The notes under the pieces: model-generated
Databases searched by the model: none
Told to the model about the DNA's origin: nothing
Seen by the model: the letters and a program-made list of their open reading frames with translations, nothing else
Made by a program: the position numbers and the translations under genes
DNA from: Rozella allomycis CSF55
Lineage: Eukaryota; Rozellomycota
Length of the DNA stretch: 64,000 nucleotides
Assembly: GCA_000442015.1 (NCBI GenBank)
Contig: KE561324.1
Coordinates: forward strand, 56,125-120,124
Direction: 5' to 3'
Part shown: positions 54,802-64,000 of the stretch, one piece after another
How positions within the stretch are numbered: the first letter of the stretch is position 1
Layout: each line of letters opens with the position of its first letter

Positions 54802-57800
54802 ATGTCTAGTGCACCGAAAAGTGTAAGTGGTAGTAATTTTGGTTAGAGTAGACGGCGCGACGTGATCGTTTGGTAGCTATTGAGCGGGAGATACAAGAGT
54901 ATTGGGACAAGGAGAAGATATTTGAGACTGAGGCACCAGGCAAGGATGAGCCTTTTGTAGAAAAGTTTATGGGGACGTTTCCGTTTCCGTATATGAATGG
55001 GAGACTGCATTTGGGACATTCATTTTCGCTATCTAAACTGGAGTTTGCAACAGGATATGAGCGTTTGAGGGGGAAGAGGGCGTTGTTGCCGTTTGGGTTT
55101 CATTGTACTGGGATGCCGATCAAGGCGTGTGCGGACAAGTTGAAGAGAGAGATTGAAGAGTATGGAAACCCACCGGTGTTTCCTAAAGAGGTTGTGGAAG
55201 AGGAAGAGGAAGTGAATGAGAATGTAGACCCAACGAAGATTAAGAAGAAGCATGGGAAAGCGTTGGCCAAGAGCAGTGGAGCAAAGTATCAATGGGATAT
55301 AATGTTGTCGCTTGGGATACCAGAGAGTGAGATTCCCAAGTTTGCTGAGAGTGAGTATTGGTTACAGTATTTTCCACCGATGGCAATTGAAGATTTGAAG
55401 AGATTTGGATTGAAAGCTGATTGGCGTAGATCATTTATAACGACTGATGTGAATCCATACTTTGATAGTTTTGTTAGATGGCAGTTTAATAAGTTGAAGG
55501 AGGCTGGGAAGATTAAGTTTGGCAAGAGATATACGATCTACTCTGAAAAGGATGGACAGCCATGTATGGACCATGATAGACAGAGTGGAGAGGGAGTTGG
55601 ACCGCAGGAGTATACGATAATATTGATTAAAGTTGTTGGGGGTGGAAATGAAAAGATGAAAAAGTTGATGCAAGGAAACAAAGTGTATTTGGCCGCAGCA
55701 ACGTTGAGACCTGAGACGATGTATGGACAAACTAATTGTTGGATTGGGCCTGATATTGAATATGGAGCATACAGAGCAGCAGATGGGAGTGTTTATGTGT
55801 GTACTGAAAGATCAGCCAAGAACATGTCATTTCAAGGGTTGAGTAGAGAAGTTGGCAAAGTAGAATTAATTGAGACTTTTAATGGAAAAGAATTGTTGGG
55901 ATTAGAATTGGAAGCACCACTTGCAGAGCATAAGATTATTTATTCATTGCCGATGATGAGTGTTAGTGCCAAGAAGGGAACGGGGGTGGTTACATGTGTT
56001 CCAAGTGATTCACCAGACGATTATGCAGCGTTGAGAGATTTGAAGCAGAAAGAGGCGTTGAGAGAAAAGTTTGGAATTAAAGCTGAATGGGTGATTCCAT
56101 TTGAGCCAATCCCAATAATAGAAACACCAACTTATGGGAATGTGTGTGCAAAGGTGATAGTTGAAGAATTGAAGATTACGAGTCAAAATGATAGACCAAA
56201 GTTGGATTTAGCTAAAGAATTGGCATACAAGGAAGGGTTTTATAAAGGAAAGATTATTATTGGAGAATACAAGGGAGAGATGGTTTCAGAAGTGAAAGTG
56301 AAGATTAGACAAGAGTTGATTAATAAAGGAACAGCATTGATTTATTATGAGCCAGAAAAGGTAGTCATGTCGAGATCTGGAGATGAATGTGTTGTAGCGC
56401 TAGTTGATCAATGGTATGTTGATTATGGCGAAGAAGAATGGAGAAAACAAACAGAAGAGTAAAAAGGATGATTTAATTTAAGGTAGATGTTTGAGGGGTA
56501 TGAATTGTTATCATGAAGAAACAAGAAATAAGTTTATTTCAACGTTGGGATGGTTGAATCAATGGGCCTGTTCTAGATCTTATGGGTTGGGTTCTAGACT
56601 TCCATGGGATGAGCAATATTTGATAGAATCACTTTCAGATTCCACTATTTACATGGCATTTTATACAATATCGCATTATCTTCAATCTAATGTGAATGGA
56701 AGTGAAATGGGAATTGGAAAGATAAAGCCAGAGCAAATGACTGATAAAGTTTGGGATTATATTTTCTGTAATAAAGAATGTCCAGAAACTGACATTAATA
56801 AAGAAGTGTTGGAAAAGATGAAGAGAGAGTTTGAGTATTTTTATCCATTGGATTTGAGAGTTTCAGGCAAGGATTTAGTTCCAAATCATTTAACATTTTT
56901 TCTTTATAACCATACAGCGATATTTGAAGACAAGTATTGGCCAAAGGCAGTTAGAGCGAATGGACATTTGAAATTGAATGGAGAGAAAATGTCAAAATCA
57001 ACTGGAAACTTTTTAACGTTGAAAGATGCGATTGATAAATTTTCAGCTGATGCTTGTCGTTTAGCTTTGGCTGTTGGTGATCAAGTGGAAGATGCCAACT
57101 TTGAAGAAAGCAACGCAAACGCTGCCATCCTTCGTTTGTACACTTTTATGGAATTCTCTCAAGAAGTTTATGAAAAACCAGAATTGTTTAGAAGTGAATC
57201 TGAAGAATTTAATTTTCATGATCGTGTTTTTGAAAATGAAATAAACAAATCAATAAAATTAACAAACGAAGCGTTTGAACAAATGACGTTTGCTGAAGCT
57301 ATGAAACATGGGCTATATGAACTAGCAAACGCTAAAGATCGTTACAAGGATTACGTTGGTGGGAAAATGCATTATAAATTAGCTAAAAGATTTGTTCTTG
57401 TTCAATGTCTTTTATTATCTCCAATCTCTTCTCACATTACTGAATACATTTACAGAAATGTTATGGGTTATTCTTCAAGTATTCTAAACGCTTCTTTTCC
57501 TGAAATTTCTCAAATTGATGATTCTATTTTAATCGCCAATGAATTTCTTCAATCTACAATCACCAAAATTAGACAATCTTTAGAAAAAGAATTAAAGAAA
57601 ACAAAGAAATCTATCCCTGTAATAAATTCTCTAACTATTCTTGTTGCCAAAGATTTTCCAATCTGGCAAAAATCAATCTTTGATATTCTTTCTTCCTTTT
57701 ATGACAAGAATTCAAATTTATTCACTGCTGAAATGGACGTTATCGTTAAAACTATCATGAAATCTGAAAATGCTAAAAAGGGTGGAAAATTGGCCGTTCC

Positions 57801-58017
57801 TTTTACAAGCAAAATGAAGAAATTAGTTGACCAGCATGGCGATATTTCCATCCTCTACAAACCTCTTCCTTTCAATGAAATGAACACTCTTGTTGAAAAT
57901 ATCGAATTTATTAAATCTAAAATGGATTCCAGAATCGTCAATGTTTCAATTGAATTTGCTAAAGATGATGCAACAACCGTACCTGGTGAACCAGATCTAT
58001 CTTGGTCATTCAAATAA
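54802..58017 (+). CDS. Cytosolic leucyl-tRNA synthetase (LARS1)
   Basis: Class I enzyme. Exon 1 encodes MSSAPKS; intron 1 is 29 nt; a second intron of 28 nt near 56459-56486 removes an in-frame stop and joins WRKQTEE to [15 protein letters not shown]. Marks: the 'HIGH' site [14 protein letters not shown], editing-domain pieces ([31 protein letters not shown]), [20 protein letters not shown], and KMSKS as [13 protein letters not shown]. About 1,060 residues, the eukaryote/archaeal form. Coding style shifts along the gene: the 5' half prefers TTG/GGG/GAG, while after about 57050 it favours CTT/TCT/ATC. Confidence 0.97.
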
Positions 58018-58143
58018 ATCATTTAAATAAAATATTCATTTTAAAAATTAAACCATCTTCTTTTATAAAATTAAAACTATTTTCTTTTATAGTTGAATAA
58101 CTAAATTTATCGTTTATTTAATACTTCAATACTTCCATCATTC

Positions 58144-58575
58144 TCAGTATATTCTTCCTCCTCCAAGTGGCGGTATTATAATTCCAGGCGGCAAAAGAGT
58201 ATCAGGCGACAACGCTCCAGCAGCCGCTACACTAAACGTAGGCGCTCTAGGATATCTAGGCGGAGGTGGCAATATCGGCTCTACATCCATCTCCCTCAAA
58301 TCTCTTACGTGCATTTTCTCTAGCAGGCGGAAACGGATACCCTCTATCGCCTGGCCTATTCACTCGGTCAATCATAAACTGCAGTTTCGCTAAATCCAAC
58401 GCTATTTTATCTTCTCTTATACTCCCTTACATGCATAATACGCTCTGATTTGTTCAGCATGCTTCCACCCCTTGCTGTGGTCGCGGCGAACGCGAGGTGC
58501 GTCGTGTGTTAGGTATACGTCGCAATAGTCTTGTCAGGATTTTGTTTGTCTATTACCGCAATAATATTTGGGCAT
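58144..58575 (-). CDS. U1 snRNP protein C (U1-C)
   Basis: Zinc-finger protein that stabilises U1 pairing with the 5' splice site. Four exons: exon 1 (ATG 58575) encodes MPKYYC and the first base of Asp; after a 27-nt intron comes DYCDVYLTHDAPRVRRDHSK and KHAEQIRAYYA. A 29-nt intron and a 28-nt intron follow; the end is Pro-rich (QPILPPPPR, LLPPGIIIPPLGGG) with stop 58146-58144. The C2H2 finger (Cys6, Cys9, two His) is complete. No long open frame betrays it, and it is locally much richer in G+C than its surroundings. About 115 residues, shorter than human U1-C. Confidence 0.93.
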
Positions 58576-58725
58576 TTTTATTTATGAATTTTACAAGTTG
58601 AAATTCCTAGAAAATAGTGACTGTTCGTACGGTAAAATACACGCTTTAAGATTAAGATGAATTAACAAGATAACTTTTAGTAGTCAATAGGCAAATATGT
58701 TTATTGAATGGTTCAAATAAGTTAT

Positions 58726-60189
58726 TTACAAATACCCCTTGTGATATTTAGTTTCCGGCAAAAATACATAAAAGAATACAAACGCAATAAATAACAGAAC
58801 ACCGTATGGCAAAAAGAATAAATTTTCGAGTGACTCTACAAGATATTCAAAAGTAAAACCAACAATAAAATTGGAAATCCAATTGATTCCAACGAGGAGA
58901 GAGGCTGCCAATGGAACAAGATCGCCAGGAAATAGTTCGCAAATAATAAGCCATGGAATAGGACCGAGACCAACAGCAAAGGCAAATACATACAAGAAGA
59001 TCGAAATCACTCTGATGGCGGTAAATTCAAATACCATCGACAGTACAAGCAATCCAGCAAATAAGGACATTGTTCCCGTTGATATCAGTGTGAGTTTACG
59101 TCGACCAGATACATCAATAAGATTTAATGACACAATTGTAGCAACTATATTTACAACCCCAATAGCCATTGTAATTAAAGTTGCGTAGCCTTCCGTTCCA
59201 CCAGAACTGAAAATCCGGGTGCTGAAATAAAACACTGCATTTATTCCTGAAAACTGTTGGATTAAATGCATAATGACCCCAATCGTCATTGATTTACGTG
59301 CTTCTTTGCTGAATAGACTTGTTAAAAAGTATTTTTTAGGTTGTTCTTGTTTTTTGTTGATTTGATACGATTGAATTTCTTCCTCCACTTCGTCAGTTCC
59401 TCTTAAAAGAGATAGCACTTTAAAGCATTCATCTTTCCTACCAGAATCAAATAGATATCGAGGACTTTCAGGAAGTTTCAGAGCAAGTATCAACTGAGGG
59501 ATTAGAAACACGATTCCACTGGCAAACAAATATCTCCAATTCGCTGTAGTTGACAAGAATACGCCGGCGAGCTGAGCTAAAAAGATTCCAATAACAATTC
59601 CTAATTGATGAATAGTGCCTAACTTCCCCTTTAAAACGTCACATGAATATTCTCCCAACGACAGTGGTACAATCACAGTGGTTGCTCCCTTGGATCAAAA
59701 TTTCAAGACATATATTACGCTAGCAAGGCCAATGACAAATCTTGCCATTATGAGCATCCATGTTTCCATTGAAAGTGAAAGAATTATGTGTCCCAAAAGA
59801 AAAAGAACGTTGACTATAAAGAAACTGTTTCTTCTTCCAATTCGATTAGCTATCGGACCAAATAACAATGAGCCAATCAAACCAGATACACAAATCATTG
59901 AAACAACTATTCCCCATGTCTTGATGGGCACGTAAATGCAGTTCTTTAATGCGCTGTCTATTGAAATATCATACCGGCATTCAGTAAAAATGGATTGAGG
60001 AGCATTCAGAAGAGATATATTGTATCCAAAAGTTACAGAGGATAATGCTATTGTTATAACTGCTAAAAGTAACGAATTCGTCATTTTGCTTATTGGGACT
60101 TGTTTTCCAATTAATCCATTTGTGTTATCATTGGTAGAATTAATTTGAATAAATGGCTGACTTTCATCAGTAAAGCTAATATCATTCAT
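58726..60189 (-). CDS. Hexose transporter (MFS sugar porter family)
   Basis: Twelve-helix sugar porter, about 478 residues, two exons with a 30-nt intron near 59670-59699. Signature sites: TFGYNISLLNAPQ in TM1, GPIANRIGRRN loop, PESPRYLFDSGR after TM6, QQFSGINAVFYFST in TM7, GLGPIPWLIICELFP in TM10, and terminal PETK. The TM7 motif is of the glucose-transporting type (GLUT/Hxt). The N-tail is short and without a di-leucine motif that I can see. Direction of transport is presumably import. Confidence 0.93.
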
Positions 60190-60496
60190 TGACTATTTTC
60201 GAGGCGAATATTCAAATTGGCCGGGGTTAGTCGGTTAGGTGGCTTTCGGATTATTTGGAATTTATTGAAGGCATTAGGCTCTATTCCCACAGAAAATAAG
60301 GCAAAATTTCGACGCAAATTTATTGAGAAGTAGGGTTGTCCTTTTTCAGATCACGATAATACTACTTTTGCCACAAGATGATTTTTTGCCTGTCTTGATG
60401 ACATCCACTTTATTAATTCTTCTTTCAAAACTGTTTACAAAACTATAATATGCGCTAAATTATAAAAATTGAAAATGATTGCGAAGACGATTTTTA

Positions 60497-61501
60497 TTAC
60501 TCTTCATCATCAAGTTCTAATTCTTGACCAGCCAACTTCGAATAATGGGATGCTTTAGAATAAAAGTTCTTTCTATCAGATTCATTTGGTTGCATGCAAC
60601 CCAAATTGGCACAGATTTCAGCGAGCAAAAGTAGGTCATCTTCATCCAAGTCTTCATCACAGACATATTTAAAGCAATCAAACGCTTCATGTAGACAATA
60701 AATCGTGATTACCTTTCTCAAAATTATCAATAATTAATTTTGTCTCCTTATCTTCATTTTCTCCAGCTTCCGCGTAGTCTTGCAGGTATGTTCCGATCAT
60801 CAAGTGCGCGTTCGCCAGCCCAAATCTATCTTTTTCACTTGATTCTTCCAAATATTCAATTGCTAAATTTAAACATGACATATAAGAATCATTTGGTAAA
60901 TCTAAATCATTTTCACAAGTCTTAATCAAGAAACTTGATGCCCTAGACTTGTCACTCAACTTGGACCATATTTCCTTGATTTTGGATAAATCTATTTGAT
61001 TCATCAACACCTTATTATAAATTATTCAAGAAGATACCATTTTTCTTAATATTGCAGCACCAAGGTAAAATGTTGAATCATCGTCGATTTCTTTTACACT
61101 AATCAATTTCTCAACAGCCAAATCCAAAAAGCCTACATGCTCTTCTTTAATAGACGGTTCAGTATTTGCGTAGTATTCATATACTGATGGCACGTCAAAT
61201 GTCACTAAGCAGAAAAGGGCCTGTCCGTATGTCTTATCCAACATTTCCGTGTCAAGTCGATTACATTCATGTATCACTGCCCTGACGTAATTTAAAGCAT
61301 TCTCAATGTCTTGCTCATCTATCACCTTTCAATCTTGAAATTACCGTAATACGCCAATGCCGTTTCCAATAATGCCTCGACAGTTTCGATTTCATTTTCT
61401 TCTTCTTCAACTGGTTCAGGCTTTAATTTTTTATTTTCAGATTCCTGATCCTTTTTCTTTTTTAAACCCATAGGCTTCTTTCTTTTTGCATCTTCAACCA
61501 T
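60497..61501 (-). CDS. ETT1/Nro1-like nuclear TPR protein
   Basis: Four exons with about 26-nt introns; about 300 residues. ATG 61501 starts MVEDAKRKKPMGLKKKKDQE, a nuclear-signal-like 'KRPxGL' start typical of ETT1/Nro1, then an acidic stretch. All-helical TPR-like parts follow: VRAVIHECNRLDTEMLDK, DLAVEKLISVKEI, LNLAIEYLEESSEKDRFGL, FKYVCDEDLDEDDLLLLAE, with acidic tail LELDDEE. In yeast ETT1 aids translation termination; in fission yeast Nro1 controls the hydroxylase Ofd1. The match is by start motif and helix layout. It is 41 bp head to head with the RhoGAP gene. Confidence 0.62.
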
Positions 61502-61542
61502 ATAAAAAATGTAATCTGCTAAGCCACCGTATTAAGAGTGAT

Positions 61543-62598
61543 ATGATTCCTTCAGATAATGGCGAAGACAAAGAAAGGGAAAAGATTGACAAATACAAAA
61601 CAAAGGCCATGAAGTCATGGAATGATTTATCGCTAGCTGTTAAAGAAAAGGGAAATGTTTGGAAGCAACGAGCTTTGGACAAGAAGAATGAACTGATACG
61701 TTCTCAATTCTGGAAGCCATCACAGTCTGAAAATGTTGATACTAAAGAAGTTATAGGGAATGATCAAATTCGAAAGGGTATAGATATTTTTTGTAGACAA
61801 TTAGCGTCATTTTGTCCTATAGGAATATCCTTGGCAGAAGCTCTGATCAACTATGGAGAGGATAAAAATTTTCCAGGTGTTCCATTGTTAATAACGCGAT
61901 GCGTATCCCATATTGAGACTAAAGGGATCAATGAAACCGGAATTGTAAGTGTGCCAATTTTAATATAATAGTATAGGATATCCGGATCTACTTCCAAAAT
62001 TCATCTATTAAAACAATCTCTATGCCGTAACAATGTAGTCGGTTTTGAAATAGCTCAATTTGAATATGATATTAGTACAGTTGATCCTCATGACGTTGCC
62101 GGATTTTTAAAGTTATTTCTACGAGAATTAAGAGATCCTCTGTTGTCAAGAGAAGAGCAATGCTTAATGGCAGATATTATTCCTGTTCGAAAAGAAGGTG
62201 TTCTAACAACTGCAGGACAAAATTCATTCGACAAGTTGAATGAACTTTTCTCTCAGCTTAACATGATTCACGTTAATACGTTAATTTTCCTGATGCTTCA
62301 TTTGAGCAATATAGCAAAAAACGATCAGGTTAATAAGATGACAGTGGGGAACCTTATCATCATTTTTTCCCCTTGTTTGCAAATAGCACCTGCGATTTTA
62401 TCGTTTTTGATATCCAATGCAGATAAGCTAAGTGTTAGGAAGGATAAAGTTGAGTATGGGATTTTTGATGCGATAAAGGAAAACGATGCGTCTAATATGA
62501 TAGAGGCTCGATGGGCTTCAGACAATATCCTTGAAATAAACAAAGAAGTACCAAAATTGAATGACGAAGATCCATTTTCGGATTCTCATGCAATGTGA
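61543..62598 (+). CDS. RhoGAP-domain protein (second)
   Basis: Two exons with a 27-nt intron near 61946-61972. N-terminal basic helical part (DKYKTKAMKSWNDLSLAVKE) may be BAR-like or simply coiled. RhoGAP: GVPLLITRCVSHIETKGINE, arginine finger in TGIYRISGSTSKIHLL (across the intron), DVAGFLKLFLRELRDPLLS, and KMTVGNLIIIFSPCLQ. The typical Lys and Asn of the domain are kept. The tail is short (LNDEDPFSDSHAM). About 340 residues. A short uORF-like ATG upstream at 61509 is followed immediately by a stop. Confidence 0.88.
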
Positions 62599-63661
62599 TG
62601 ATGGGGTATATCAAGTTTTGTAACAAATAGAGCAATAAAATACTGGTTTTAAATCGAAAACTAGTAACTAGTCTATTAAACTTGCTCCCTTTTAGTTTTA
62701 TTTTTCGCAAAACTATTTCTTATAAACGCATTACCTTCATTAAAAGGTGAGTCTTGCGGGTTTGCGACAGGGGTAAGACATACACATTAATGCTTTAGCC
62801 ATAAACCCGCAGGACTTTGCATGCAAATAGGTATCAATCCGTAATATGATACTAATTTGGTTAAGTGCGGCTGTCTAGAGAATCATATAGTCCCTTTTTC
62901 TGCCAATCAATCAGGCGCTACAGATATGGTAATCCCCATGTGAAATCTTGGTACCGTGCAAATTTAAATGAGTGGAAGAATTAGGGAATGGCTGATGGGT
63001 TATCATTCTGGTTTAGATTAAATTGCTTACAGTGAATACGCTGACAAGAATGGTCTTGATATGGTGAGTTTCTTGACACAAGATCATCAATCGGGTATCG
63101 ACTTGACACAAATGACTTGGTTTTGATTAATCCTCACATTCCTCCTGCCGCTAATACTCTGACTCATGTATTTGTTTGTTATCATAAATTGCTTGAGGTG
63201 TACAAAGGATTTGCTGTTAGGTTGATAAAGTAAGAGTCTCGGATTTTTTTTCTATATTGCACATAAATCTCAATCACAAGTCATTAAACGCTTTTTTTAT
63301 ATTTTAAATATATACAGTTATTTGAATAATCGTATTTATTAAGGATGAGGGATCCACATCGTCAAAATCACCAAGGAGTAATTAATTTAGACGAAGGTGG
63401 AAATCCTCGAAGTTAGTAAGACTTTAGAGGTGCTATAGTTGTTTGGGAATTATAATTTGTAGTGAATGCTAAATTTGACGGTTGATGACGGTAATTTGAA
63501 GAAATTATGGTTTGCATTGGTATTTACTATTTGGTTTTGATTGGCAAGATAGAAGTGCTTGCAACTTGCAAGAGGAAATTTAATAAATATACCACCAGCT
63601 ATGAGCTAATGACAAAATTTTGAGTTTTTATACTTTCTGAGATTTCAATATTAAATATTTA
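62599..63661. other. Gene-poor stretch with decayed or untranslated frames
   Basis: About 1.06 kb without a gene that I can defend. It holds a strong inverted repeat (62749-62817). Short frames around 62968-63230 read like coding fragments (EYADKNGLDMV, NPHIPPAANTLTHVFV), broken by stops in ways that 27-nt introns do not repair. A short ATG frame at 63343 (DPHRQNHQGVINLDEGGNPRS) is followed by a possible membrane segment (KLWFALVFTIWF). It could be a worn pseudogene, an ncRNA or unresolved small genes. Confidence 0.4.
62751..62815. repeat. Inverted repeat forming a 13-bp G+C-rich stem
   Basis: Arm 1 (62751-62763, GTCTTGCGGGTTT) pairs with arm 2 (62803-62815, AAACCCGCAGGAC) with twelve matches and one G-U pair in RNA, around a 39-nt loop. 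One or two more pairs extend outward. Such a G+C-rich stem is unusual here and suggests a structured RNA, or a long hairpin terminator beyond the RhoGAP gene. Confidence 0.55.
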
Positions 63662-64000
63662 TTATTGTTGTAATTCCTCGCCATCAACATCATCGTCTAC
63701 AAGAACCACTTCACGCACAAGAGGCTTTGTACAGATGAATGCCAATCCTGTTCTCCCAGTGGAAAATATATTCCCAAACTCATCATCTATTTGATTGATG
63801 ACATCAGTGAGAAGTTTCTTGGTGTGTCGCTTAATGTAGAGATCGGTGAAGGCATTGTTCGAGTGGTAATAGGCTGAGCTCTTGCTAGCAGTGGATTTCC
63901 AAGTAACAGTAACAGGCAAATCATTTATTGTCTTGGTGATAGGCTTACCCTTGATGATGCTTGTCGCTCCATGCGCTCATAGAATCTTAATCCTCGTAAA
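63662..64000 (-). CDS. Unknown protein, C-terminal part, runs off the window
   Basis: On the reverse strand, the frame KGKPITKTINDLPVTVTWKS, HSNNAFTDLYIKRHTKKLLT and DVINQIDDEFGNIFSTGRTG, FICTKPLVREVVLVDDDVDG ends at 63662. It stays open upstream to about 63975, where another frame or an intron must take over. No family is recognised; there is no membrane helix. Codon choice is ordinary. It is clearly coding but incomplete. Confidence 0.6.

Noticed and set aside
62968-63230. A protein gene in the terminal kilobase
   Set aside because: Coding-like fragments switch frame repeatedly and no set of 26-31 nt introns gives a continuous product; no family is recognised.

Overview
The window is a gene-dense, A+T-rich nuclear chromosome segment from a eukaryote with very small spliceosomal introns. 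I place it in or next to the fungi: it carries the fungal-type elongation factor eEF3, a short ORP, MPDU1, a gp91-type NADPH oxidase and SUA5. It also has a flagellar protein (CFAP299), NEDD1, a prominin-like pentaspan protein, C2CD5 and a PRPP-synthetase-associated protein, which yeasts lack. That mix points to a zoosporic early-diverging fungus or relative (Cryptomycota/Rozella-type, aphelid or chytrid). Rozella is my best guess, from composition and intron size; it is not proven.

Layout. 0-6 kb: CFAP299 end, MED17-like, PRPS-associated protein, oxysterol-binding protein, NADPH oxidase. 6-18 kb: DUF2306 membrane protein, glycyl-tRNA synthetase, unknown tail-anchored protein, alpha/beta hydrolase, TMA7, small GPI-type protein, SDH membrane subunit, prominin-like protein, divergent RPL44/RPS13 pair. 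18-30 kb: PIG-S, EF-hand protein, C2CD5, GYF-less LIN1, SUA5, USO1/p115, NEDD1. 30-41 kb: ATP synthase beta, coiled-coil protein, RPS25, phosphoserine phosphatase, MPDU1, UBC6-type E2, TMEM198-like protein, Sec14-RhoGAP, delta-COP. 41-54 kb: SEC62, LRR protein, secreted S33 peptidase, RRM protein, SUMO, eEF3, NSUN-type methyltransferase, ubiquitin protease with DUSP domain, GON7-like, POP5, second TMEM198-like protein. 54-64 kb: leucyl-tRNA synthetase, U1-C, hexose transporter, ETT1/Nro1-like, RhoGAP, about 1 kb gene-poor stretch with a strong inverted repeat, and one partial unknown gene.

These are mostly housekeeping genes packed a few tens of bases apart. Several functions recur: translation (eEF3, three ribosomal proteins, GARS, LARS, TMA7, ETT1-like, SUA5, GON7-like), secretion (delta-COP, USO1, SEC62, UBC6, PIG-S, MPDU1) and splicing (U1-C, LIN1). 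I saw no bacterial-style operon, CRISPR array, tRNA gene or convincing transposon.

The most notable signals are structural. About 70 introns that I could place by reading frame are nearly all 26-31 nt. Three genes have a first coding exon that is only ATG. Two divergent gene pairs have overlapping start codons. SUMO has a 13-nt internal exon. An octamer, ACCAGGGT, sits just upstream of several translation and energy genes. Genes split by tiny introns (SUMO, U1-C, TMA7, SEC62 C-terminus, SDH4 N-terminus, RPS25 start) were recovered by reading across splice sites.
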